From NCBI GenBank assembly GCA_947169385.1, contig CAMVPR010000003.1, forward strand, positions 1 through 64,000: a stretch of 64,000 bases of DNA, given 5' to 3'. Of this stretch, positions 11,140-21,345 are shown piece by piece. The notes beneath the pieces are model-generated. The model saw only the letters and a program-made list of their open reading frames with translations, was not told where the DNA came from and made no database searches. A program made the position numbers and the translations under genes. This DNA comes from an uncultured Lachnospiraceae bacterium. GTDB taxonomy: Bacteria > Bacillota > Clostridia > Lachnospirales > Lachnospiraceae. Positions within the stretch are counted from its first letter, which is position 1. Every line of letters begins with the position of its first letter.

Positions 11140-11408
11140 AATTACCTCCGTAAGTACCCAAAGGGGGCTGTCCCCACTGAGTAGTTAATTGCTAAGTAGC
11201 CAAAGGGGACTGTCTCCATTGGGTACTTAGTGGAGATATTATAGCATTTAAAGTAAAAAATCTCAATTTTATGTATAATATATTTGAAGTTTAACGAGAG
11301 TTATGGTACAATACATAATTGTATTTATAATATTTATGCATATTTGAAGTCTCAATATTGCATTTTAAGTCTTTGGTTATAAGACTTACTTAAGGAGGAA
11401 TACTAAGA

Positions 11409-12227
11409 ATGTACAAGATTTTAGCAAAGGAGACTCTTAACAGTGCTGTGGAACTTATGGAAGTTGAAGCTCCATATACTGCAAGAGCCTGCGAGCCTGG
11501 ACAATTCGTTATCATCCGGGTAGATGAGGATGGTGAGCGTGTACCGCTTACAATTGCTGATTACGACAGGGAGAAGAATTCCGTAACTATTGTTTATCAG
11601 GTGCTTGGTTATTCGACAACCAAGTTAAGCCAGTTAAATGTTGGAGATTACATTCATGATTTTGTTGGACCTTTAGGTCAGCCTGCTCCACTTCACAAGA
11701 TGGAGAGAGTTGTAGGTGTAGCCGGTGGCGTCGGAGCTGCTCCGCTATATCCGCAGCTTAGAAAGCTCGCTGAGATGGGAACTAAGGTCGATGTTATTAT
11801 AGGTGGAAGAAGCGCAGAATTCGTTCTTTTCGCTGATAAGTTCAAGAAATTCTGTGATAATGTATTTATTACTACAGATGATGGTTCGCTCGGCATCAAG
11901 GGATTTGGTACTACCGTTTTACAGGAGCAGATTGATAAGGGTGTCAAGTATGACGAGTGTATTGCAATCGGACCATTGATTATGATGAAGAATGTTGTCA
12001 AGGTTACTAAGCCTTACGACCTTAAGACTATGGTAAGTCTTAACCCTATTATGATAGATGGAACCGGTATGTGCGGTGGTTGTCGTGTTGTTGTTGGCGG
12101 CGAGACCAAGTTCGCATGTGTAGACGGTCCTGATTTTGATGGATTTGAAGTTGACTTTGATTCTGCAATGGTGCGCCAGGGATTATTTAAAGAAGAAGAG
12201 CACCAATGTAAGATAGGAAGGGGTTGA
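11409..12227 (+). CDS. Ferredoxin-NADP+ reductase-like subunit (NfnA / glutamate synthase-associated FAD/NAD-binding)
   Basis: FAD/NAD(P)-binding reductase with C-terminal Cys cluster DGTGMCGGCRVVVGGETKFACVDGPDFDG; adjacent to gltA-like gene. Confidence 0.88.
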   Translation: MYKILAKETLNSAVELMEVEAPYTARACEPGQFVIIRVDEDGERVPLTIADYDREKNSVTIVYQVLGYSTTKLSQLNVGDYIHDFVGPLGQPAPLHKMERVVGVAGGVGAAPLYPQLRKLAEMGTKVDVIIGGRSAEFVLFADKFKKFCDNVFITTDDGSLGIKGFGTTVLQEQIDKGVKYDECIAIGPLIMMKNVVKVTKPYDLKTMVSLNPIMIDGTGMCGGCRVVVGGETKFACVDGPDFDGFEVDFDSAMVRQGLFKEEEHQCKIGRG

Positions 12228-12231
12228 GACC

Positions 12232-13623
12232 ATGCCTAATATGAGTTTAGAGAAAGTTAAGATGCCTGAGCAGGCACCTGACGTTAGAAATAAGAATTTT
12301 GAAGAGGTTGCTCTTGGTTATACCAAGGAGCAGGCTATTGAAGAGGCAACAAGATGTCTCAATTGTAAGAATCCTCTTTGTATGCAGGGATGTCCTGTCA
12401 ATGTCCCTATTCCGGGATTTATCGAGGCTGTTGTAGCTGAGGATTTCGAGAAAGCATATGAGATTATCACCAGCGAGAATGCACTTCCTGCTATCTGCGG
12501 AAGAGTGTGTCCTCAGGAGAAGCAGTGCGAGAGCAAGTGTGTGAGAGGTATCAAAGGCGAGCCTGTATCTATCGGACGATTAGAGCGTTTTGTTGCCGAT
12601 TACCATATGGCACACGCTGAGGCTGTAACTCCTGATATCAAGAAGAACGGCAAGAAGGTTGCTGTAATCGGTTCAGGTCCTTCAGGTATTACATGTGCCG
12701 GTGAGCTTGCTAAGCGAGGATATGAAGTTACTGTGTTTGAGGCGCTTCATAAGGCCGGTGGAGTTCTTTCTTATGGTATTCCTGAGTTCCGTCTTCCTAA
12801 AGATTTGGTTGCCAAAGAGATTGCCAATGTCGAGAGACTCGGTGTTGATATTGAGACCAATGTTGTTGTAGGACGTTCAATTACAATTGATGAGCTTATA
12901 AATGAAGAGAAGTTTGACGCTGTCTTTATCGGCAGTGGTGCAGGACTTCCTCGTTTCCTTAATATACCTGGTGAGAATCTTCTTGGTGTTTATTCTGCCA
13001 ATGAGTTCCTTACACGTGTTAACTTGATGAAGGGATACAAGTTCCCTGAGGTTCCTACACCTGTTAAGGTCGGCAAGAAAGTTGCTGTTGTCGGTGCAGG
13101 TAACGTTGCTATGGATGCAGCAAGAACTGCTAAGAGACTTGGAGCTGAGGAAGTATATATTGTTTACCGTCGTGGCGAGGATGAAGTACCTGCAAGAGCA
13201 GAAGAGGTTCATCACGCTAAGGAAGAGGGTATCATATTCAAGCTTCTTAACAATCCATGTGAGATTCACGGAGAAGATGGATGGGTTAAGTCCATTGAGG
13301 TTGTTAAGCAGGAACTTGGCGAGCCTGACGCTTCAGGACGTAGACGCCCACAACCTGTTGAAGGTTCTAACTATGAGATAGAAGTTGATACTGTTGTAAT
13401 CGCAATCGGACAGAGTCCTAACCCTCTTATCAGACAGACTACACCTGGTCTTGATACCAAGGAGTGGGGTGGAATTATAGTTGACGAGAATACCATGAAG
13501 ACTTCTAAAGATGGTGTGTATGCAGGTGGAGACACAGTTACAGGAGCCGCTACCGTTATCCTTGCAATGGGTGCAGGTAAGACTGCAGCTAAGGCAATCG
13601 ATGAGATGCTTACCTCTAAATAA
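12232..13623 (+). CDS. NADPH-dependent glutamate synthase small subunit-like / NfnB
   Basis: CLNCKNPLCMQGCPVNVPIPGFI, KVAVIGSGPSGITCAGELAKRG, VAVVGAGNVAMDAARTAKRLG. Confidence 0.92.
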   Translation: MPNMSLEKVKMPEQAPDVRNKNFEEVALGYTKEQAIEEATRCLNCKNPLCMQGCPVNVPIPGFIEAVVAEDFEKAYEIITSENALPAICGRVCPQEKQCESKCVRGIKGEPVSIGRLERFVADYHMAHAEAVTPDIKKNGKKVAVIGSGPSGITCAGELAKRGYEVTVFEALHKAGGVLSYGIPEFRLPKDLVAKEIANVERLGVDIETNVVVGRSITIDELINEEKFDAVFIGSGAGLPRFLNIPGENLLGVYSANEFLTRVNLMKGYKFPEVPTPVKVGKKVAVVGAGNVAMDAARTAKRLGAEEVYIVYRRGEDEVPARAEEVHHAKEEGIIFKLLNNPCEIHGEDGWVKSIEVVKQELGEPDASGRRRPQPVEGSNYEIEVDTVVIAIGQSPNPLIRQTTPGLDTKEWGGIIVDENTMKTSKDGVYAGGDTVTGAATVILAMGAGKTAAKAIDEMLTSK

Positions 13624-13636
13624 TTACTGTACTTAC

Positions 13637-13670
13637 AGCCATCGGGGATTATACCGCGATGGCTTTTTTT
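13637..13670 (+). terminator. Rho-independent terminator
   Basis: AGCCATCG...CGATGGCTTTTTTT. Confidence 0.8.
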
Positions 13671-13681
13671 AGGAGAATGAT

Positions 13682-14263
13682 ATGATTAGTTTAAATGATG
13701 ATTACGCTGAGTTTTCCGTAAAAGGAAGAGATCACAACGGAGGAGTGCTGTTTACTTTTCTCATTGTGATTGCGGTTCTTTGCGGAATGGGTGCTGTTTT
13801 ATATATTAATCTGTTCTTGTATTCTAAGCATCTTGGAACGTTGGGTGCGATTATTGTTATCGCTTATATTCTATTCGGAATACCTTTCTTGTGGAGGTTA
13901 AGGTCTAAGAAGAGCACTGAGTATGATTATCTTTATGTTGAGAATGACTTAGAGATATGCGAGGTCTACAATGGCTCTAAGAGGAAGCTTGCAATCACGG
14001 TTCACCTTGATCACGCTAAGTGTATTGCACCGCTTAACAGTCCAACGGCTCTTGAGTACGAGAATGTAGGAATTACGAAGATTAAAGATTTTTCGGCTTA
14101 TGAAGAAGATGATGACGACTCAAATGAAGAGATTGAGAAGAGAAGAACCTATGTTATCATTGTCGAGAAAGACGGCGTTAACGTTGAGATTCTAATAGCC
14201 GGTGATGATCATATGCTTACCCTTATGAAATACCGCAATAAAGACAGATTCTTTGAAGATTGA
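13682..14263 (+). CDS. Hypothetical membrane-anchored protein (DUF6106-like)
   Basis: Two predicted TM segments then acidic soluble domain; RBS aggag upstream. Family assignment weak. Confidence 0.55.
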   Translation: MISLNDDYAEFSVKGRDHNGGVLFTFLIVIAVLCGMGAVLYINLFLYSKHLGTLGAIIVIAYILFGIPFLWRLRSKKSTEYDYLYVENDLEICEVYNGSKRKLAITVHLDHAKCIAPLNSPTALEYENVGITKIKDFSAYEEDDDDSNEEIEKRRTYVIIVEKDGVNVEILIAGDDHMLTLMKYRNKDRFFED

Positions 14264-14292
14264 TTATCTTACCCCGAACTTGTTCGGGGTAT

Positions 14293-14646
14293 TTATATTT
14301 CTTCATAATCGGTGATACTGATAAGTGATACGTCTCTGCCCCTTATTATCTTGCTGTTAAGGCTTCTACATTTAGGGCAACAGTAGTTATTAGAAGCGTT
14401 TGGCTCATATGTGATATTGCAATCGTTACAGAGTGCGGTAACATTTGCCGTGGTGATATCTAATGTAGAGCCTTCGAGTATGGTGCCTTTAGAGGCGGAA
14501 GTGTAAGCTTCTATAAGCAAATGAGGAAGGACTCCGGTCATCTGTCCAATCTCTACTGAGACAGAATCTACATTGTCAAGATTATTGTCTTTAGCCGCGC
14601 TAAGTGCCATATTAACAAGCCTTATTGCATAACTCATTTCGTGCAT
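14293..14646 (-). CDS. hypA: Hydrogenase nickel incorporation protein HypA
   Basis: MHEMSYAIRLVNMAL start and zinc-binding CNDC...CCPKC. Confidence 0.95.
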   Translation of the reverse strand: MHEMSYAIRLVNMALSAAKDNNLDNVDSVSVEIGQMTGVLPHLLIEAYTSASKGTILEGSTLDITTANVTALCNDCNITYEPNASNNYCCPKCRSLNSKIIRGRDVSLISITDYEEI

Positions 14647-14812
14647 GTACTACCTCCTAGTCTACTTAATGTAGCGTATTATGAATCTGATAAAATGTCA
14701 AGGGAGCTTCATATAATATATTACTCAGCCGGGCAGAAATGTCCGGTTGTTTTTTTAGGTTAGGCATAGTATACTAATTATCAGTTCGAAGAATTACGGG
14801 AGGTAGTATAAT

Positions 14813-15874
14813 ATGGCTATTATTGATAATCTTGATAATTATGTAGTTATTGATGTTGAGTGTCCTAATGCCAAGTGTGATTCGGTTGATGCATTTGGAT
14901 ATGCGGTCGTTAAGGGTGGAGTGATTGAGAGCTTTAAACTATATTATGTTAATCCGGAGGATTACTTTGATTCGGTGTCTCCAAGGCTTAACAATATTAG
15001 AGAGGAGCAGGTCAAGGACGCTCCTACGATTGATCAGATATGGGGCGAGGTATCGCATTTGTTCACAGAGAATTTTGTTGTGGGACACAATGTGACTTAT
15101 CTTATGACTGTTCTTGCTAAGGCGCTTAAGAAGCATAATATCGATCTTCCTGAAGTATATTATGCCTGCACTATGGAGCTTTCTATGAAGCATATTAACA
15201 GTGCGTCATACAGGCTTCAGAGTATCGCTAAGCAGTGTGGTGTGGAGTATAAGTCAGTTGCGCCTCTTGACGGAATCAAGGCGGCGTATGGCTTGTTTGA
15301 ATATATCAAGAAGCAGAATACATTGGATATCGATATTCTTAAGAAGTTTCGCCATGTTCAGAAGTTGGCTGACAGGATAGATGCTGATATGACAGAGCAG
15401 CTTAATGTGTTAAATGGTATCGTTAAGGGCATAACTGCTGATGGTGTGGTTACCGAAGAAGAAGTTAAGCTTATTGAAGACTGGGGAGCAAGGAATATCA
15501 AGTATCGCGAGAATGAAGCATTTGCCGAAATATTTAATGGAATTGACGATATTCTTGCTGACAAGGTTGTCTATGAATACGAGGGTGTTAAGCTATTAGA
15601 GCTTACCAAGAATGTTGTGACTTCTAAGGCGTACAATAAGACTTTGGTTGCGCTTCAGGTGCTTAAAGGTCTTGTTATGGGGCTTTCTGCAGATGGACGT
15701 ATCAAGAACAATGAAGTTGATGGACTTCATATGTGGCTTAAGGATCATGATTATCTAAGTGGGGTTCACATCTATGATGAGATTTCTAAGGTTCTTTATG
15801 AAGTGTTAGAGGACAGTGTGTTAGATGATGATGAAAGGGCGAAGTTATTAGAATTATGTGATAGTGTAAAATAA
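14813..15874 (+). CDS. DEDDh exonuclease-like domain fused to TerB-like repeats
   Basis: N-term YVVIDVECPN...FVVGHNVTYL...; C-term two TerB-like blocks (NGIVKGITADGVVTEEEVKLIEDW; LKGLVMGLSADGRIKNNEVDGLHMW). Confidence 0.65.
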   Translation: MAIIDNLDNYVVIDVECPNAKCDSVDAFGYAVVKGGVIESFKLYYVNPEDYFDSVSPRLNNIREEQVKDAPTIDQIWGEVSHLFTENFVVGHNVTYLMTVLAKALKKHNIDLPEVYYACTMELSMKHINSASYRLQSIAKQCGVEYKSVAPLDGIKAAYGLFEYIKKQNTLDIDILKKFRHVQKLADRIDADMTEQLNVLNGIVKGITADGVVTEEEVKLIEDWGARNIKYRENEAFAEIFNGIDDILADKVVYEYEGVKLLELTKNVVTSKAYNKTLVALQVLKGLVMGLSADGRIKNNEVDGLHMWLKDHDYLSGVHIYDEISKVLYEVLEDSVLDDDERAKLLELCDSVK

Positions 15875-15929
15875 TAGCGGATGCTAGATTAGCATATGTC
15901 TGTCACTTAACAGACATACGCTAATTACA

Positions 15930-15965
15930 ATCCTCAGGGTGGTGGAACCACCGTGGGGATTTTTT
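15930..15965 (+). terminator. Hairpin repeat (GGTGG/CCACC) with T tract, terminator-like
   Basis: AATCCTCAGGGTGGTGG-AA-CCACCGTGGGGATTTTTT. Confidence 0.75.
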
Positions 15966-15966
15966 A

Positions 15967-16013
15967 TAGTAACGAGACGTGCCAACGCCCTACGAAATAA
16001 CATACTATGCTCT
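15967..16013. repeat. Solo right arm of the 9427-9578 fold-back element
   Basis: agtaacgagacgtgccaacgccctacgaaataacatactatgctct aligns to agtaacgaggcgcacaaacgccacgaaagataacatatattgctct. Confidence 0.8.
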
Positions 16014-16018
16014 AAAAC

Positions 16019-16055
16019 TCCTCAGGGCGGCGGAGCCGCCGTGAGGATTTTTTTT
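16019..16055 (+). terminator. Hairpin repeat (GGCGG/CCGCC) with T tract, terminator-like
   Basis: CCTCAGGGCGGCGG-AG-CCGCCGTGAGGATTTTTTTT. Confidence 0.8.
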
Positions 16056-16172
16056 ATTTGAGGATTTTTTTTATTTATGACAAATGTCATATAAACTTAT
16101 GATTCAAAACACTTACATTTTAAGCAGGACAGTATATAATAAAGCTATAAAATCAAGAAAGGGCGGATTAAT

Positions 16173-17120
16173 ATGTCTCAAACTGTAGTTGAAATAAACA
16201 ATCTTGTAAAAAGATATAAGGAGCTTATTGCACTTGATAACTTTAGCTTAAAGATTGAGGAGGGAGAGGTGTTCGGTCTTTTAGGACCTAACGGTTCGGG
16301 CAAGACAACAACCATCAACTGTCTCTTGTCACTTCTTTCTTATGACAAGGGCGAGGTTAAGGTTTTTGGCGAAGCAATGAAACCGGACAGACTTGATTTG
16401 AAAGCGAGAATTGGAGTCGTATCGCAGAATGTTGCGGTTTTTAACGAGCTTACGGTCTATGAAAATGTTGACTTTTTCTGCGGATTATATATAAAAGACA
16501 AAAAGCTCAAAAAGCAATATGTAAATGAAGCGCTTGAATTTGTTGATATTATGGACTTTAAAAACTTTTATCCGAAGAAACTGTCCGGAGGTCTCTTAAG
16601 AAGACTTAATATTGCCTGCGGAATTGCTCATAAGCCGGAACTTATAATATTTGACGAGCCTACGGTAGCGGTTGACCCGCAGTCAAGAAACAGGATTCTT
16701 GAAGGGATAGCCGAGCTCAACAAAAACGGTGCGACCATAATCTATACCTCACATTATATGGAGGAGGTAGAGCAGCTATGCAATCGCGTTCTTATCATGG
16801 ATAAGGGCAAGATGATAGCGTGCGGGACATCCGATGAATTAAGAAGAATGATAAAGAATTCGGAGAGTGTTGTCGTTAATATAAAACGCCTTGATGAGAG
16901 TGTGATTGAGGATATCAAAAAGCTTAATCATGTGTATGATGTCAGGTACATGAATGATATTCTCACAATAAAATGCAGCGGCGGCAAGCATAACATTACT
17001 CACGTTGTTGAATATTTTGCGGAACGCCAACTTAACTATGACAGGATTTATTCAGAGCTTCCTACGCTCAATGATGTATTTTTGGAGATTACCGGCAAGG
17101 AGCTTAGAGATAAGGAGTGA
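16173..17120 (+). CDS. ABC transporter ATP-binding protein (LnrL-like)
   Basis: Walker A GPNGSGKTT, LSGG signature, Walker B LIIFDEPTVAVDP. Confidence 0.95.
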   Translation: MSQTVVEINNLVKRYKELIALDNFSLKIEEGEVFGLLGPNGSGKTTTINCLLSLLSYDKGEVKVFGEAMKPDRLDLKARIGVVSQNVAVFNELTVYENVDFFCGLYIKDKKLKKQYVNEALEFVDIMDFKNFYPKKLSGGLLRRLNIACGIAHKPELIIFDEPTVAVDPQSRNRILEGIAELNKNGATIIYTSHYMEEVEQLCNRVLIMDKGKMIACGTSDELRRMIKNSESVVVNIKRLDESVIEDIKKLNHVYDVRYMNDILTIKCSGGKHNITHVVEYFAERQLNYDRIYSELPTLNDVFLEITGKELRDKE

Positions 17121-17124
17121 TAAC

Positions 17125-18288
17125 ATGTTTTTTCACATTTTCATATCAAGACTAAAGATAAATATCAGGAATAAAGACGCAATTCTTTGGTCACTTGTAT
17201 TCTCGCTTGCGCTTGGAACATTGTTTTATTTTGCGTTTAATTCCATTTACAAGAATGCCAAGAGCACTACAATCAAGGTTGCTGTTGTTGAAAATGATGC
17301 CACCTCCGGATACATGGATTTAAGCAGCTCCTTAAGTGACTTAAAGTATGAGGATGGAAGCAAAATCCTTGATATTAAAAAGGTTGATTATGATGCGGCA
17401 ATAGAGCTTCTTAATAAGGACGAGGATGACAAGGACAGAGTCAGCGGAATAATTGATTTAAGGGACATAGAGGATGTAAAGCTAGAGGTTAAGGAAACCG
17501 GGACCGCGCAAAGCGTGTTGGCAAGTGTGGTCAGCGTATACAGGCAATATATTTCAATAATTGTTGAGACTATAAAGAAAGACCCTTCTAACATCAGTAA
17601 TGTCATTTCTGAATTTGAAAATGAAGCTGCTTCTTTAGTGGAATCTAAATCGCTTTCGGGAGATAATAAGGATCCTTATGTTACTTATTTTTACAGCTTG
17701 ATTACAATGATGTCGGTTATGGCATGTATGGCGGGAGTTATTGTTCCTGAAAGCTGTCAGGCTAATCAGTCGGATGTCGGCGCGAGGGTTGATGTCTCAT
17801 CGGTTGGAAGAATGACCTACGAGCTTGCCGGACTTTTATCAGCAGCAATTATTCAGGTCTCTATAACCATTATAGGTTTATTCTATTACACCAAAATACT
17901 TAAAGTCAATTTCGGCGGGGATGAGAATCTGGTATTTCTTACTGCTGTACTATCGACGATACTTGGAATATCTTTGGGCTTTTTTGTAGGCCATATCGGA
18001 AGACTCTCCCAAAAAGCGCGAGAGAATATACTTATGATATTCGTGGTTGCCGGTGGCTTCTTGTCGGGACTTATGGTTGCCAATATGAAGATATTGGTGG
18101 AAATGAAAGCGCCTATCGTCAATCGCATCAATCCGTCAGCTGTAATCACTGATGCATTCTACGCTCTTAACATGTACGGTGTCTCTGACAGATATTATCA
18201 TGCAGTGGCATACATAGTGGGACTCAGTATCATTTTCATAACAGGGGGACTTATAATGTCAAGGAGGAAGAGCTATGCAAGTCTTTAA
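17125..18288 (+). CDS. ABC-2 type permease (LnrM-like)
   Basis: MFFHIFISRLKINIRNKDAILWSLVFSLALG..., ABC2 membrane topology; start revised from 17005. Confidence 0.85.
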   Translation: MFFHIFISRLKINIRNKDAILWSLVFSLALGTLFYFAFNSIYKNAKSTTIKVAVVENDATSGYMDLSSSLSDLKYEDGSKILDIKKVDYDAAIELLNKDEDDKDRVSGIIDLRDIEDVKLEVKETGTAQSVLASVVSVYRQYISIIVETIKKDPSNISNVISEFENEAASLVESKSLSGDNKDPYVTYFYSLITMMSVMACMAGVIVPESCQANQSDVGARVDVSSVGRMTYELAGLLSAAIIQVSITIIGLFYYTKILKVNFGGDENLVFLTAVLSTILGISLGFFVGHIGRLSQKARENILMIFVVAGGFLSGLMVANMKILVEMKAPIVNRINPSAVITDAFYALNMYGVSDRYYHAVAYIVGLSIIFITGGLIMSRRKSYASL

Positions 18289-19426
18289 ATCGTTTTTTAA
18301 GATAGTTAGAAGCTATAAGTCAGGAATAATACTGTACGCTGCAATTACCATGCTTATGGCGATTCTTGTATCAAGCCAGTATGACAAAAGCGAAACCACG
18401 GCTTATTCCAACATAAAATTAAGCGTATTAGTCAGGGATTATGATAATTCAGAACTCTCAAAGAAGGTTGTTGATTATCTTAAGAGTCAGCATGATGTCC
18501 ATTTTGACGATTATGAGGACGACATGATAAAGGACCTTATATTCGGAGAGTATTATACAGCGTATATTGAGATACCAAAGGGCTTTATGGATAGTCATTT
18601 AAGTGACAATAAGAAGAATATTTCAATACTCTATGATTCCAACAAGGCCTACGGCAATTTTGTTGCACTTGAATTAGGCTCGTTTGTTGACGGTGTTGCC
18701 CGTTTTGAAAATGCAGGCTTTACGCTTTCGGAAGCGGTTAAGAATACCAACAACGCCATTGATACTGATAAATTCGTTGTCGCAGACAATGATGACGAAG
18801 GCAATACCAACAGCAAGGAATACAGTTTATTTTTGTTCCTGCCTTATGCTATAATGAGTATAGTTTTGTGGTGTCTTTTACCTGCGGTGTTAAGATTCAA
18901 CGGCAAGGATATCAAGGACAGAACAATGGTATCAAGGCTCAGTCCTCTTAAGAGAAATGTATGCCTGTTTTTGGGCTCAACTGTGGTGTCTATGATAGTG
19001 TACTTAGGCGTTATTGTTGTTACCGGAGTATTCATTGGCAGCAGCTTTTTCTCAGGCAAATGCCTGCTTTCGGCACTTAACCTTTTGATATTTACATTTG
19101 TCACGGGAACGCTTTTGATATTTATTGCTTCATTTCCTTCGGAGGGAGTGCTAAAATCAAGAGATGTGCTTGTTAATATCATAGGATTAAGCTTCTCTTT
19201 CCTCGGAGGAATCTTCGTGCCTTTAGAGATGTTAGGTGATAGTATCAAGTCTGTCGGAAGGTTTTTGCCGACCTACTGGTATGCGGTTGCATTAAGAAGG
19301 ATTGAGGATGGCGGAGAGCTTGACACTGTTTTTCAGTGCTTTGGGATGGAGCTTATCTTCGGAGTGTTCTGCCTGGCACTTGGCCTTGCAATATCGAGAG
19401 TGACAATCTATCTCTCAAAGAGTTGA
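18275..19426 (+). CDS. ABC-2 type permease (LnrN-like)
   Basis: ABC2 membrane topology; overlaps upstream permease by 14 nt. Confidence 0.85.
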   Translation: MQVFKSFFKIVRSYKSGIILYAAITMLMAILVSSQYDKSETTAYSNIKLSVLVRDYDNSELSKKVVDYLKSQHDVHFDDYEDDMIKDLIFGEYYTAYIEIPKGFMDSHLSDNKKNISILYDSNKAYGNFVALELGSFVDGVARFENAGFTLSEAVKNTNNAIDTDKFVVADNDDEGNTNSKEYSLFLFLPYAIMSIVLWCLLPAVLRFNGKDIKDRTMVSRLSPLKRNVCLFLGSTVVSMIVYLGVIVVTGVFIGSSFFSGKCLLSALNLLIFTFVTGTLLIFIASFPSEGVLKSRDVLVNIIGLSFSFLGGIFVPLEMLGDSIKSVGRFLPTYWYAVALRRIEDGGELDTVFQCFGMELIFGVFCLALGLAISRVTIYLSKS

Positions 19427-19456
19427 TATTACACCTCATAAAGATATGGTGGTATT

Positions 19457-20590
19457 ATGGAACGATTAATTGACAGAATAATAATATGTGTTCTTATGGT
19501 ATTTGTCGGTCGGGTGACTCTGACCGACAGATACCTTATTGTCGTTATATACGGAATGTTGTCGATTGCCTTCTTTAATTTCTTTTTCTTATACGATACC
19601 AATGCCAAAAAGAGTTTAAAGCCTAATGGCGCATATGAGATTATTGCATTTATTATTCAGATAATTACAGCTTTGATTGCAGTATTTAATCATAGCTTTA
19701 TTCTTTTGGTTCCTGTTGCGGTATATGATATGATTGTGCTTAGAAATGTAATAGGGATTATGATTTCGCTGTTGTCATTTTACTTATATTATGAAGATGT
19801 CGGGAATATAACTGTATTGGCTTCGCTTATGGCGGTTGCCTTGATATCGGTATATTTAAGCGTAAAGTCTGAGAGACTTATGGCTTTAAGAAGAAATGTC
19901 AATGAGCTTCGGGATGAGACGGTAATCAGGGAGGATTTGCTAAGAGACAGGAATATGTCGCTTTTAAAGGCCAAGGATGATGAGATATATTTAAGCACCC
20001 TAAAGGAGCGAAACCGCATCGCAAGGGAGATTCATGACAATGCGGGACATATGCTTACGAGGGCGATTTTGCAGCTTGGAGCGCTTATCACGATATGTAA
20101 GGATGAGAGCTTAAAGGGCGGACTTAATGAGCTTAAATCAACACTTGATACCGCAATGAACAGCATGAGAAACAGTGTGCATGATTTGAGGGATGAATCA
20201 ATTGATTTGCCGTCGGCGGTTAAGGATATTGTAAAGCCGCTTTATGATAACAAAACGGTCAATCTTGATATTGACATTTCCTCAGAGCTTGATACGAATA
20301 TTAAGTATGCTGTGATCGGTGTTATCAAGGAGAGTGTGTCTAATATCATCAAGCACAGCACCAATGATATTGTTGATATTATTTTTATAGAGCATCCGGC
20401 GTTTTATCTGCTGGTCGTTCACGATTACAGCACTGATAAGAAGGGTAAGAGCGCGGCACCTTCATTTGACAAAAGAGGAATGGGCTTGGAGAATATAAGG
20501 GCGAGGGTTTCAAATGTCGGCGGCAATGTGACGATAAGTGCAGAGGATGGATTTAAGGTTTATGTGACCATAAAAAAGGAGAGCGTTTGA
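19457..20590 (+). CDS. Sensor histidine kinase, HisKA_3 (NarL-type partner)
   Basis: H box ERNRIAREIHDNAGHMLTRAILQLGAL; G box RGMGLENIRARVSNVGG; multi-TM N-terminus. Confidence 0.92.
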   Translation: MERLIDRIIICVLMVFVGRVTLTDRYLIVVIYGMLSIAFFNFFFLYDTNAKKSLKPNGAYEIIAFIIQIITALIAVFNHSFILLVPVAVYDMIVLRNVIGIMISLLSFYLYYEDVGNITVLASLMAVALISVYLSVKSERLMALRRNVNELRDETVIREDLLRDRNMSLLKAKDDEIYLSTLKERNRIAREIHDNAGHMLTRAILQLGALITICKDESLKGGLNELKSTLDTAMNSMRNSVHDLRDESIDLPSAVKDIVKPLYDNKTVNLDIDISSELDTNIKYAVIGVIKESVSNIIKHSTNDIVDIIFIEHPAFYLLVVHDYSTDKKGKSAAPSFDKRGMGLENIRARVSNVGGNVTISAEDGFKVYVTIKKESV

Positions 20591-20591
20591 T

Positions 20592-21218
20592 ATGAAGATA
20601 ATGATAGTTGATGATGACAAGCTGGTGGCTTCTTCTCTTAAGATGATTGTTGAAGCGGATGAAGAGATTGAGGTTACAGGTGTATGTCACTCGGGGCGTG
20701 AGGCGGTTAAAGCTTATGATGAATTAAGTCCCGATATCCTCCTCATGGATATAAGGATGGAGGATATGAACGGGCTTGAAGCGTTAGAGGAGATTATTAA
20801 AATGCATGAGGATGCGAGGGTGTTGTTCCTCACAACCTTCAATGATGATGAGTATATCGTAAAGGCGCTGTCTTTAGGCGCTAAAGGATACATTATCAAG
20901 CAGGATTATGAGAGTATAGTTCCTGCACTGAAGGCGGTTTATGAAGGGCAGACTGTATTTGGAAGTGATGTAATAGAGAGACTCCCTGATATGTTAAAGG
21001 AGCCGGCTAAGAAGGAATTTGACTATGAGAGCTTCGGACTTAACGCTCAGGAGTATGAGATTATTGAGCTTGTTGCCATGGGGCTTTCCAATAAGGAATG
21101 TGCGGCTAAGCTTGCTTTGTCGGAAGGAACGGTAAGGAATTATATAAGCGGGATACTTAGTAAGCTGGAGCTTAGAGACAGAACCAATCTTGCGATATTC
21201 TACTATACCAGGTGCTAA
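20592..21218 (+). CDS. LuxR/NarL-family response regulator
   Basis: Receiver MKIMIVDDDKLV...LLMDIRM and HTH EYEIIELVAMGLSNKECAAKLALSEGTVRNYISGILSKL. Confidence 0.95.
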   Translation: MKIMIVDDDKLVASSLKMIVEADEEIEVTGVCHSGREAVKAYDELSPDILLMDIRMEDMNGLEALEEIIKMHEDARVLFLTTFNDDEYIVKALSLGAKGYIIKQDYESIVPALKAVYEGQTVFGSDVIERLPDMLKEPAKKEFDYESFGLNAQEYEIIELVAMGLSNKECAAKLALSEGTVRNYISGILSKLELRDRTNLAIFYYTRC

Positions 21219-21345
21219 CTTTACAATGGGGCTGTCCCAATGGGTACTTATTTCTCATATTTTTTTCGATTGACATTAGAATGTTTGAGGATATATGATA
21301 ATTAAGTAGAGTTATGTATGTAATCTTTAGTTAGGAGGTATATAG

